The notes under the pieces were generated by a model. It was given only the letters and a program-made list of their open reading frames with translations. It ran no database searches and had not been told where the DNA came from. This document shows, piece by piece, positions 6,361-14,044 of a DNA stretch of 19,086 nt (its first letter is position 1; each line of letters starts with the position of its first letter). A program made the position numbers and the translations under genes. The DNA comes from Actinomycetes bacterium (GTDB lineage Bacteria; Actinomycetota; Acidimicrobiia; Acidimicrobiales; UBA8190): NCBI GenBank assembly GCA_021798135.1, contig JAJZYI010000026.1, positions 1-19,086 of the forward strand, read 5' to 3'.

Positions 6361-7638
6361 TCAGTCGTCGGCGGCCTCCGCCCGGCGACGCCAGTTCTCG
6401 GGCACGAGCTGCTCGACGACGTCGTCGATCGTCACGACGCCGACCACCCGGTCGTCGTCGTCCACCACCGCCAGGGTGGTGAGGTTGTAGTCCGCCATCT
6501 GCAGCGTCACCTCCACCAGGTCGGCTCCGGTGCGCACCCGCGGCGGGTCGGGGTGGGCGATCGACGCGACCGGCTGACCGGGATCGGCGCGCAGCAGCTC
6601 CAGCAGGCGGGCGGCGGCGTGGAGCCGGCCGTCGTCGTCGACGACCAGCACGCTGTCGAACGTCTCGGGGAGCTCGCGGTCCTGGCGGATGCGCTCCAGC
6701 GCGTCGCCCACCGACGTCCCCGCAGCGACGCAGATGCCGCCGGGGCTCATCATGCCGCCGGCGGTCTGCGGGTTGTAGCTGAGCAGGTTGCGCAGGCGCT
6801 GCCCGGCAGCCGGCGCCATGAGCGCCAGGACGGGCTCGCGCCGGTCGCGGTCCATCTCCCCGAGCAGGTCCGCCGCGTCGTCGGGCGCCATCTTGCTCAG
6901 CAGGTCCGCCACCTCCTGGTCGGAGCGACGCGCCACCAGCTCGAGCTGGTGCTCCTCGTCGAGCTCCTCGAACACGTCGGCCTCGAAGTCCCGGTCCTCG
7001 CTGACGGCGCGGATGATCTCCTCCGCCTCGTCGGGGGAGGCCTCTTCCACCAGGTCGGCCACGTCGCCGGGGTGCAGCTGCACCAGCCACCGCAGCCGCA
7101 GCCCGAGCCGGGACGTCGGCACGTGGCTCAGGAACGGCTCGACGTGCGACCAGTCGACGATGCGGGCGTGGCGCGGTCGCCGTCGCCAGGGGAGCCGGCT
7201 GCGGGGCCCCGCGTCGATCCCGGCCACCACCCACGCGCCCGAGCGCTGCGCCAGCTCGATGTCCGACGCCCGCACCAGGCGCCCCCGGTGGTGCTCGTCG
7301 ATGTACACGAGCTGGCGGCCCACGACGTCCCGGCAGAGCAGCACCTCGCCCGCACGGCGCTCGAACTCGCCGAGCGCCTCTTCTCCGGCGGCCAGCACCA
7401 CGCCCTCCGAACCCATGCCGGCCATGCGCTTGACGGGGACGAACAGCTCGCGCTCGCCGATGCGGGCGAGCACCCCGGTGACGGGCGGGTAGCCGTCGTC
7501 GGCGAACCTGGCGACGAGGTCCTGGACGCGCCCCACCTCCTCGCCGCGCCCCGTCGCCCCGGCCCGGCTGACGGGGCTGCCGACCAGCGTCGTCGCCCGG
7601 ACCATCGCATCCTGGGCGCTCACGGCCACGTCGCTCAC
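6361..7638 (-). CDS. Soluble PRC-barrel / MgtE N-domain / CBS-pair protein
   Basis: This 425-aa protein has no membrane segment. Residues ~15-140 resemble a PRC-barrel pair. Residues ~180-285 are a MgtE intracellular N-domain, a helical repeat rich in acidic residues (LHPGDVADLVEEA, LLSKMAPDDAADLLGEM). The motif YNPQTAGGMMSPGG follows, like the N-domain/CBS junction of MgtE, then CBS1 (~292-350) and CBS2 (~355-412). In MgtE these domains bind Mg2+ and nucleotides and gate the channel. Here the channel domain is missing and the downstream gene is an NRAMP transporter, so a sensor or regulator for that transporter is inferred. The start is GTG at 7638. A TAGCCT -10 box eight bases upstream suggests a leaderless transcript, though GAGGGG also precedes the codon. 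An internal ATG at codon 12 is an alternative. Confidence 0.88.
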   Translation of the reverse strand: MSDVAVSAQDAMVRATTLVGSPVSRAGATGRGEEVGRVQDLVARFADDGYPPVTGVLARIGERELFVPVKRMAGMGSEGVVLAAGEEALGEFERRAGEVLLCRDVVGRQLVYIDEHHRGRLVRASDIELAQRSGAWVVAGIDAGPRSRLPWRRRPRHARIVDWSHVEPFLSHVPTSRLGLRLRWLVQLHPGDVADLVEEASPDEAEEIIRAVSEDRDFEADVFEELDEEHQLELVARRSDQEVADLLSKMAPDDAADLLGEMDRDRREPVLALMAPAAGQRLRNLLSYNPQTAGGMMSPGGICVAAGTSVGDALERIRQDRELPETFDSVLVVDDDGRLHAAARLLELLRADPGQPVASIAHPDPPRVRTGADLVEVTLQMADYNLTTLAVVDDDDRVVGVVTIDDVVEQLVPENWRRRAEAADD

Positions 7639-7646
7639 CGCCCCTC

Positions 7647-7652
7647 AGGCTA
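7647..7652 (-). promoter_or_regulatory. Putative -10 box of the MgtE-N/CBS gene
   Basis: TAGCCT on the minus strand, eight bases before the GTG start, fits TANNNT with leaderless spacing. It separates this gene transcriptionally from the MerR gene upstream, whose stop lies 100 bases away. Confidence 0.4.
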
Positions 7653-7717
7653 CGCACATTCCGGCACCGCCGTCGCGCACCTGGGCGCCGCGGGCCCGAG
7701 TACCGCTCCGCCGCCGC

Positions 7718-7730
7718 CCGGGCAGCCCGG
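7718..7730 (-). terminator. Small GC hairpin after the MerR gene
   Basis: CCGGG-CTG-CCCGG on the minus strand starts eight bases after the MerR stop. The stem is only five pairs and no T-tract follows, so terminator function is weakly supported. Confidence 0.25.
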
Positions 7731-7738
7731 ACCGCCGA

Positions 7739-8341
<603 letters not shown>

Positions 8342-8373
8342 CCTGGCTCCTCCTCCACCTGCACCGCACCTTC

Positions 8374-8379
8374 ATCGTA
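8374..8379 (-). promoter_or_regulatory. Putative -10 box of the MerR gene
   Basis: TACGAT on the minus strand fits TANNNT and would give a leader of about 25-30 nt with a strong Shine-Dalgarno. An eight-base palindrome GTGGCCAC (8384-8391) falls in the spacer just upstream, where MerR-family operators usually lie, so autoregulation is possible. Confidence 0.45.
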
Positions 8380-8400
8380 CCGAGTGGCCACACACCCGTA

Positions 8401-8418
8401 GTTACGAAGATGTTGCGA
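8401..8418 (-). promoter_or_regulatory. Direct repeat TCGYAAC, 11-bp period, upstream of the MerR gene
   Basis: TCGCAAC (8412-8418) and TCGTAAC (8401-8407) on the minus strand repeat with exactly 11 bp spacing, one helical turn. They overlap the expected -35 region, in an unusually A/T-rich patch. A protein binding site is inferred. Confidence 0.35.
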
Positions 8419-8535
8419 TCCACTGGAGGGTGACACGGCAGGAACGACCCCAACGGTCCACCTGAGGTCGAGGCTTCACGTCGGGTGGCCGGCGCCAACG
8501 GGACGACCACCCCGTGACGCCCAACCCCGTGCCCC

Positions 8536-8634
8536 GTCAGCCGGTGCCCTGTCAGCCGGTGATCGGTCTGCCAGCCCGTCAACGGGGCCCGTCGACCGGC
8601 GATCCGTCGGTGGGTACAGTCAGCCGGCGATCGG
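8536..8634. repeat. Four degenerate copies of a GTCAGCCGGYGATCGG element
   Basis: Plus-strand copies start at 8536 (GTCAGCCGGTGCCCTG), 8551 (GTCAGCCGGTGATCGG), 8591 (GTCGACCGGCGATCCG) and 8619 (GTCAGCCGGCGATCGG). The last overlaps the stop codon of the zinc-ribbon gene. Spacing is irregular (15, 40, 28). The rest of the 278-bp gap between the zinc-ribbon and MerR genes holds the MerR promoter and no gene. Confidence 0.5.
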
Positions 8635-8808
8635 CGGTCCGCCCGGGGCGCTCTCCACCGTCAGGCGGGCGACGCCCACGCGCCGGCAGTGCCCGCACCA
8701 GGCCACGGCGTGGACGGGGTCGGTGGGCTGGACGACGCCACCGCAGTGCCGGCACCGGTGCACCAGGGAGACTGCTCCGGGCTCCATCGTCGAAGTCGTT
8801 TGGCTCAT
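8620..8808 (-). CDS. Small zinc-ribbon protein, function unknown
   Basis: This is a 62-aa protein with two CXXC knuckles, CRHC near residue 19 and CGHC near residue 38, separated by about 15 residues, a typical treble-clef or zinc-ribbon spacing that would bind one Zn2+. The frame from about 8785 down to the TGA at 8620 has the strong G/C third-position bias of real genes here. The start is uncertain: ATG at 8820, 8808 and 8787 are all in frame, none has a good Shine-Dalgarno, and codons before 8787 (TCT, ACA, CAA, ACT) are unlike the neighbours, which favours the 8787 start. No partner gene is implied, and it could assist transcription or RNA binding. I do not recognise the family. Confidence 0.5.
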   Translation of the reverse strand: MSQTTSTMEPGAVSLVHRCRHCGGVVQPTDPVHAVAWCGHCRRVGVARLTVESAPGGPPIAG

Positions 8809-9020
8809 TGTCCAAGACATCGGCACTCTGCGTCGCAGCTTGAGCAATTCGGTCACTCGACGTGGTGGGTCTGTTCTGCGGGGGGCGGGCCACGACGTGC
8901 GCCACCCGCACCGGCGCCCGAGCACTCCCCGCCGGGTCGTCGCGGGGACCCGGCTGCCGCCTGGGCGGGGTGGACCCGCACGCTCGCCGGGCGGGCTCGC
9001 AAGGCCGCCGTCGGGCCGCC

Positions 9021-9539
9021 TCAGCCGATCCTGCGGAGCTCGCTGCGGTAGCGCCGGCTGTTCTCGACGTACTGCTGCGCCGACACCCGGATCAGGTCGA
9101 TGCTCGACGCTGCCTCGCGGAGCTTGGCCGGCACGCCGACGGCCACCGCACCGCCCGGCACGCGCATGCCGTTGGGGACGACGGCGTTGGCCCCCACGGT
9201 GGCACCGCTCTCCACCACGGCGAAGTGCAGCACGATCGACCCCGAGCCGACGAGGGCGTCGTCGTGCACGGTGCAGCCCTCGAGGTGGACGAGGTGGCCG
9301 ACCACGCAGCCGTCGCCGACCACGGTCGGGAAGCCCGGTCCGGCGTGCACCACGGTCCCGTCCTGGATCGAGGTGCGAGCGCCGATGGTGATGGTCCCGA
9401 AGTCGCCCCGCAGCACGGCGCCGGGCCACACCGAGGCGTCGGGTCCGACCGTCACCGCGCCGATGACGACGGCGTCGGGATGCACGAAGGCGTCGGGATC
9501 GATCGTCGGGACGCTGTCGCCGAGCGCGTAGATGGGCAC
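9021..9539 (-). CDS. Gamma-carbonic-anhydrase-family left-handed beta-helix protein
   Basis: This 172-aa hexapeptide-repeat protein belongs to the gamma-CA/YrdA/PaaY family, which are trimers with metal sites between subunits. The Arg-Gly-Asp context of the family is kept (WPGAVLRGDFGTITIG, then SIQDGTVVH). The first two metal histidines are His65 (VVH) and His82 (VGH). The third, normally in LHGC, is replaced: the sequence reads VGHLVHLEGC, with Glu87 where His is expected and an extra His85. Carbonic anhydrase activity is therefore uncertain. The GTG start at 9539 gives MPIYALGD, normal for the family, with a TAGCGT -10 box six bases upstream and no Shine-Dalgarno, so it is probably leaderless. 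It diverges from the lipoprotein gene. Confidence 0.9.
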   Translation of the reverse strand: MPIYALGDSVPTIDPDAFVHPDAVVIGAVTVGPDASVWPGAVLRGDFGTITIGARTSIQDGTVVHAGPGFPTVVGDGCVVGHLVHLEGCTVHDDALVGSGSIVLHFAVVESGATVGANAVVPNGMRVPGGAVAVGVPAKLREAASSIDLIRVSAQQYVENSRRYRSELRRIG

Positions 9540-9545
9540 GGGTGC

Positions 9546-9551
9546 ACGCTA
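9546..9551 (-). promoter_or_regulatory. Putative -10 box of the gamma-CA-like gene
   Basis: TAGCGT on the minus strand ends six bases before the GTG start, leaderless spacing. It is one half of a compact divergent promoter region of 95 bp shared with the lipoprotein gene. Confidence 0.45.
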
Positions 9552-9620
9552 GTGCGCGGCCCCCCGGTGCATCGCGTGGCCGCTGCCCTGCGGTGACACC
9601 ACGACCCCGGGTCCGCCGCA

Positions 9621-9626
9621 TAGGGT
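9621..9626 (+). promoter_or_regulatory. Putative -10 box of the lipoprotein-carboxypeptidase operon
   Basis: TAGGGT lies eight bases before the ATG at 9635, with no Shine-Dalgarno between, matching the leaderless pattern seen at other genes in the window. Confidence 0.45.
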
Positions 9627-9634
9627 TTGCGCCC

Positions 9635-10831
9635 ATGCGACGACCCGCCCGCTTCCTCCTCGCGCTCCCGTGCGTCCTCGCCCTGGCCGCCTGTGGCAGC
9701 GCTGCCCGGTCCGCCGGTGCCACGCATCCCGCCACCCGGACCTCTTCCGGGAGCGCCGCGAGCACCGGGAGCGCCGGCACCGGCGCCACCCGGACGACGG
9801 ACGTCGCCGGCCTGCCGTTCCCGTCGCCCAACGGCTACGCCGCCACCGCCCACCTCGCGCCCGGGCCGAACCTGCAGCCGGGCTCCAACCCGTCGGTCCT
9901 GCCGAGCGACGTGCTCATCGCCGACCGGAACAACAACCGGCTCATCATCGTGAACCCGCAGGGCAACATCGTCTGGCAGTTCCCCCAGCCCGGTGACCTG
10001 GCACCAGGCCAGACCTGGCTGGCGCCCGACGACGCCTTCTTCACCCCCAACGGCAAGGACATCATCGCCACCCAGGAGAGCCAGTTCACGATCACCGAGA
10101 TCGACGTGGCCACCCACAAGATCGTCTGGCAGTACGGCCACCCCGGTGTTCCGGGGTCGGCCAACAACTACCTCGACAACCCCGACGACGCCATGATGCT
10201 GCCGAACGGCGACGTCATCACCGCCGACATCAAGAACTGCCGGATCCTCGTGCTCCAACCGCCGTCGCACACCCCGCTCAAGATCATCGGCGAGACGACG
10301 CAGTACTGCTACCACCAGCCGCCGCAGCGCTGGGGCAGCCCCAACGGCGCGTTCCCCATGACCAACGGCCAGTACCTGGTCACGGAGATCAACGGCGACT
10401 GGGTCGACCAGCTCAACCTGGCCACGGACGCGATCGGCTTCTCCACCAACCCCCCGGGCTTCACCTACCCCTCCGACACCAACGAGGTCTCGCCGAACGT
10501 CTTCCTGAGCGCCAACTACGCCAAGCCGGGAGCCGTCGAGGAGTTCAACTCGTCGGGGACCCTGCTGTGGCGCTACGCCCCGACCGGGCCGGAAGCGCTG
10601 AACCAGCCGTCGCTGGCGCTCCCGCTGCCGAACGGCGACGTGATCCTGAACGACGACTGGAACCACCGGGTCATCGTCGTCGACCCCAAGACCAACCAGG
10701 TCGTGTGGCAGTACGGTCACACCGGCGTGCCGGGCAGCGCCCCCGGCTACCTGGACAAGCCCGACGGCCTCGACCTGGCGCCGCCGTACTCGCTCACGAT
10801 GGTGCACAAGTCCACCATGGGGCTGCCGTGA
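9635..10831 (+). CDS. Secreted beta-propeller lipoprotein (NHL/PQQ-like repeats)
   Basis: This 398-aa protein is exported. The signal peptide MRRPARFLLALPCVLALAAC ends in the lipobox LAAC, so Cys20 should be lipidated. A Ser/Thr/Ala/Gly-rich tether (~21-55) follows. The rest consists of repeats of about 40-50 residues with the blade pattern NGDV(I/L)xAD...R(I/L)(I/V)VxxP...VWQ(Y/F). Two copies of WQYGHxGVPGSA occur at ~165 and ~358, marking internal duplication. Such propellers bind ligands or proteins; a sulfotransferase-like (ASST) or quinoprotein activity is not supported by visible catalytic residues. The ATG at 9635 was chosen over an earlier in-frame ATG because it starts the signal peptide. 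It overlaps the next gene by GTGA, so it is probably expressed with the carboxypeptidase at the cell surface. Confidence 0.85.
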   Translation: MRRPARFLLALPCVLALAACGSAARSAGATHPATRTSSGSAASTGSAGTGATRTTDVAGLPFPSPNGYAATAHLAPGPNLQPGSNPSVLPSDVLIADRNNNRLIIVNPQGNIVWQFPQPGDLAPGQTWLAPDDAFFTPNGKDIIATQESQFTITEIDVATHKIVWQYGHPGVPGSANNYLDNPDDAMMLPNGDVITADIKNCRILVLQPPSHTPLKIIGETTQYCYHQPPQRWGSPNGAFPMTNGQYLVTEINGDWVDQLNLATDAIGFSTNPPGFTYPSDTNEVSPNVFLSANYAKPGAVEEFNSSGTLLWRYAPTGPEALNQPSLALPLPNGDVILNDDWNHRVIVVDPKTNQVVWQYGHTGVPGSAPGYLDKPDGLDLAPPYSLTMVHKSTMGLP

Positions 10832-12144
10832 GCACCCGCGGCAGCGGCCTGGCCCAGCTCGGCAGCCTCGGGCCGGGCGGCCGGCGCCGGCGTGGCCGCC
10901 CGGCCCGAGGTCGCCACCGCCCCGGCGCCGGCACCGCCACCATCAGGGCAGCCGGCGGCCTCGCGCTGCCGGCGCTCGCCGTCCTGGCCGTCGCCGTGGT
11001 GGTCTTCGGCCTGGTGCAGTGGCTGCGGCCGGCGCCCCCTGCCACGGTCCGCCTCGCCCGGACGTCCTTCGCCGTGGCCGGAACGCCCGCACTGCCCTGG
11101 CCGGCCCAGGGCCAGGCGGCCGTCGCCGTCGACGGGGTCGGTCTCGTCGGCTCCAGCGGCACGGCGACCCCTGCACCGATCGCCAGCATCACGAAGGTCA
11201 TGACGGCCCTGCTGGTGCTCCACGACCACCCGCTGACGCCCGGGCAGGCGGGGCCGGCCATCACGATCACGGGGGCCGACGTCGCCCAGTACCAGTCCGA
11301 CGTGGCCCAGCAGGAGTCGGTCGTGGCCGTCACCGCCGGCGAGCAGCTCACCGAGCTGCAGGCGCTCCAGGCCCTGCTCATCCCGTCGGCCAACAACATC
11401 GCCACCGTCCTGGCCGCCTGGGACGCCGGGACGGTCCACGCCTTCGTCGCCAAGATGAACGCCGAGGCCGCCGCGCTCGGCCTGCACCACACCCGCTTCG
11501 TCGGGCCGAGCGGCTTCGCGTCGGGATCGGTCAGCACGCCCCGGGACCTCATCCGCCTCGGCCAGGCGGCGATGGCCAACCCCGTGTTCGCGTCCATCGT
11601 CGCCACGCCGGCGGTCACGCTCCCCGTGGCCGGGACCCTGCAGAACTACGACTACAACCTCGGCCACGGCGGGTTCGTCGGCATCAAGACCGGGTCCGAC
11701 GGCCAGGCCGGCGGCTGCTTCCTGTTCGCCGCCAAGGTCCCTGCGGCCGCGGGCACCGCCACCGTCGTCGGCGCTGTCCTCGGCCAGCAGGCCGCACCCA
11801 TCATCCAGAGCGCGCTCGACGCGTCCACCTCGCTGGTGCAGGCGCTCGCACCCCAGCTCACCCGGCGCCAGGTCGTCCGGAGCGGGCAGGCCGTCGGCCA
11901 GGTGGTGACACCCTGGGGGGCCAGGACCTCCATCGTCACCACCGCGTCGCTGTCGGTCACCGCGTGGCCCGGGCTCCGCCTGCCCGGCCAGGTGCACCTC
12001 GACCGGCTCGGCTCCAGCCTGCGGCGCGGCCAGCGCGTCGGCACGCTCGACATCCAGGTCGACGGCGCCGTCCACGCCATCCCCCTCGTCACCGCCGGCG
12101 CCGTCGGCGCGCCGGGGCTCGGGTTCAAGCTCGGGAACGTCTGA
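10828..12144 (+). CDS. Serine-type D-Ala-D-Ala carboxypeptidase (DacA/PBP5-like, peptidase S11)
   Basis: This 438-aa low-molecular-weight penicillin-binding protein trims the terminal D-Ala from peptidoglycan stem peptides outside the membrane. All three active-site motifs are present: SITK (Ser120, Lys123), SAN (187-189) and KTG (287-289). A basic, low-complexity cytosolic tail (~1-42) precedes one membrane helix (~44-65), so it is anchored by its N-terminus rather than cleaved. Residues after ~320 form a C-terminal beta domain. The GTG at 10828 overlaps the lipoprotein stop by four bases, and the in-frame sequence upstream is a shadow of that gene. The shared operon suggests the propeller protein may bind or guide this enzyme, which is inference. 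Confidence 0.92.
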   Translation: MSTRGSGLAQLGSLGPGGRRRRGRPARGRHRPGAGTATIRAAGGLALPALAVLAVAVVVFGLVQWLRPAPPATVRLARTSFAVAGTPALPWPAQGQAAVAVDGVGLVGSSGTATPAPIASITKVMTALLVLHDHPLTPGQAGPAITITGADVAQYQSDVAQQESVVAVTAGEQLTELQALQALLIPSANNIATVLAAWDAGTVHAFVAKMNAEAAALGLHHTRFVGPSGFASGSVSTPRDLIRLGQAAMANPVFASIVATPAVTLPVAGTLQNYDYNLGHGGFVGIKTGSDGQAGGCFLFAAKVPAAAGTATVVGAVLGQQAAPIIQSALDASTSLVQALAPQLTRRQVVRSGQAVGQVVTPWGARTSIVTTASLSVTAWPGLRLPGQVHLDRLGSSLRRGQRVGTLDIQVDGAVHAIPLVTAGAVGAPGLGFKLGNV

Positions 12145-12165
12145 CCGGAGCGCTGAGCGCAACGC

Positions 12166-12180
12166 CCCGCGCTCCGCGGG
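12166..12180 (+). terminator. GC hairpin after the carboxypeptidase gene
   Basis: CCCGCG-CTC-CGCGGG forms a six-pair stem 22 bases after the stop codon. No T-tract follows. The remaining gap to 12361 shows no gene, only a 10-base palindrome ACGCGCGCGT at 12246-12255 and no clear TANNNT box before the next start. Confidence 0.35.
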
Positions 12181-12361
12181 CCGGGGACCCTGCCGCCCGC
12201 GCCAGCCGGACGCCGGCGACCAACAGCGTCGGTGAGGGCAGGTTCACGCGCGCGTAACGCACCGGCAATCCCCCGGACCCATCCGAGCCCTACAACGGTG
12301 CCGTGAGCCGATCGCCGACCCACCCAGCAGCCGGCGCGGCGGCACCGGCACCGTCGTCGCC

Positions 12362-14044
12362 ATGACGCGCACCGCGGCGACCAACGGCACGGGACGTGCC
12401 GCAGCCCCTGTGACGCCCGGGGAACCAGCCGGGACGCCGCAGGCACCCACCGGGCCGGCGGGGCACGCGGGGCACGCGGTCGCGTCACCGACGCCGGCGC
12501 CCCGTCCCCGCAACCGCACGAGCGCCTACCGGGGGGGACCCGGCTTCGACGAGCTGGTGGACGCCTCCGGCCGGCCGCGGACGGCAGCGGGACCGCTCTG
12601 GGAGGCGCTCGCCGCCCTCGGGCCAGCGGGCCTGGCCGCGCGCCAGGCCGACGCCGAACGCGAGATGCGGTCCCTCGGTGCCACGTTCGCCGTGCAGGGA
12701 GACGGTGACGCCACCGAGCGGACGTGGCCGCTCGACGTGGTCCCGCGCCTGGTTCCCGCCGACGAGTGGCAGGTGGTGGAGGCCGGCCTCGTCCAGCGCC
12801 TCGCCGCCCTCAACCGCTTCATCGACGACACGTACCACGACCAGCGCGCCGTTCGCGACGGTGTGGTGCCCGCCGAGGTCGTGACCGGCTCCCCCAACTT
12901 CCGACCCGAGTGCATGGGCATCGAGCCGCCCGGCGGGATCTGGGCGCACATCTGCGGCAGCGACCTCGTCCGGGGCGCCGACGGCACCCTCTTCGTGCTC
13001 GAGGACAACCTCCGCGTGCCCTCCGGCGTGTCGTACATGCTGCAGAACCGGGCCGTGGTGAAGCGAGCGCTCCCCGACCTCTTCCGCCGGTACAGCGTGG
13101 GCCCGCTGGACCCCTACCTGACGAAGCTGCGCTCGGTCCTCCACGCCGTCGCCCCCGTGCCCCACGACCCCGTCGTTGCGGTGCTCACGCCGGGGGTCGC
13201 CAACGCCGCGCACTTCGAGCACGCCTTCCTGGCCCGCCACCTGGGCGCCGAGCTCGTGGAGGCAGCCGACCTGCAGGTCCTCGACGACGGCACGCTCTGC
13301 ATGCGAACCATCGGCGGCCTGGAACGGGTGGACGTCGTCTACCGCCGGGTCGACGACCTCTACCTCGACGCCGAGGTGTTCCGCCGGGACTCCGTGGTCG
13401 GCGTCCCCGGGCTGCTCCGCGCCATGCGCGCCGGCAGGGTCGCCGTGGTGAACGCGCCCGGCGCCGGCGTCGCCGACGACAAGGCGGTCTACAGCTACGT
13501 CCCCGACCTGATCCGCTTCTACCTCGGCGAGGACCCGATCCTGCCCAACGTGCCCACCTACTGGTGCGGAAGGCCGGCCGAGCGCGCCCATGTCCTCGCC
13601 AACCTGGGGTCGCTGGTGATGAAGCCGGCCACGGAGTCCGGCGGCTACGGCGTGGTGATCGGCCCGAGGGCCGGCGCCGGCACGCTGGACCACCTCGCAC
13701 GGCGGATCGAGCGCAACCCCGAGGGATGGGTGGCGCAGCCGGTGGTGTCGCTCTCGACGGCCCCCGCACTGGCAGCCGACGGCACCCTCCAACCCCGCCA
13801 CGTCGACCTCCGCCCGTTCACGCTCCTGGGTCCAGCCGGCTCGTACGTCACGCGGGGTGGCCTCACCCGCGTCGGCGCCTCGGCGGGGTCGCTCATCGTC
13901 AACTCGTCGCAGGGCGGCGGCAGCAAGGACACCTGGGTCGTGGAAGCGATCCTGCCCGGCCCTGCCCCCGACGCGAGTCCGCCGGGCAGCGCGTGGCCGG
14001 GCGCCGGCGGCCCGCCGCCAGCGCACCACCAGGCACAGCAGTGA
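12362..14044 (+). CDS. Circularly permuted type 2 ATP-grasp protein (Rv2411c-like)
   Basis: This 560-aa protein belongs to the circularly permuted ATP-grasp family (formerly DUF404/DUF407), predicted to form an amide or peptide bond through an acyl-phosphate. Typical blocks are FIDDTYHDQ, SPNFRPECMGIEPPGG, GSDLVRGADGTLFVLEDNLRVPSG (residues ~197-222) and, near 420-430, MKPATESGGYG, the nucleotide-binding region. Homology begins at about residue 50 (TSAYRGGPGFDELVD). The first ~50 residues are Ala/Pro/Thr/Gly-rich and the ATG at 12362 lacks a Shine-Dalgarno, so the true start may be later. The C-terminal ~30 residues are also low complexity. The stop overlaps the next gene as GTGA. In M. tuberculosis Rv2411c, Rv2410c and Rv2409c encode the same three domains. 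The natural substrate is unknown. Confidence 0.92.
   Translation: MTRTAATNGTGRAAAPVTPGEPAGTPQAPTGPAGHAGHAVASPTPAPRPRNRTSAYRGGPGFDELVDASGRPRTAAGPLWEALAALGPAGLAARQADAEREMRSLGATFAVQGDGDATERTWPLDVVPRLVPADEWQVVEAGLVQRLAALNRFIDDTYHDQRAVRDGVVPAEVVTGSPNFRPECMGIEPPGGIWAHICGSDLVRGADGTLFVLEDNLRVPSGVSYMLQNRAVVKRALPDLFRRYSVGPLDPYLTKLRSVLHAVAPVPHDPVVAVLTPGVANAAHFEHAFLARHLGAELVEAADLQVLDDGTLCMRTIGGLERVDVVYRRVDDLYLDAEVFRRDSVVGVPGLLRAMRAGRVAVVNAPGAGVADDKAVYSYVPDLIRFYLGEDPILPNVPTYWCGRPAERAHVLANLGSLVMKPATESGGYGVVIGPRAGAGTLDHLARRIERNPEGWVAQPVVSLSTAPALAADGTLQPRHVDLRPFTLLGPAGSYVTRGGLTRVGASAGSLIVNSSQGGGSKDTWVVEAILPGPAPDASPPGSAWPGAGGPPPAHHQAQQ

Noticed and set aside
8579..8911. 110-codon minus-strand frame overlapping the zinc-ribbon gene
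   Set aside because: It has no domain, poor third-position bias and an Arg/Pro-rich translation, whereas the alternate frame carries two CXXC pairs.
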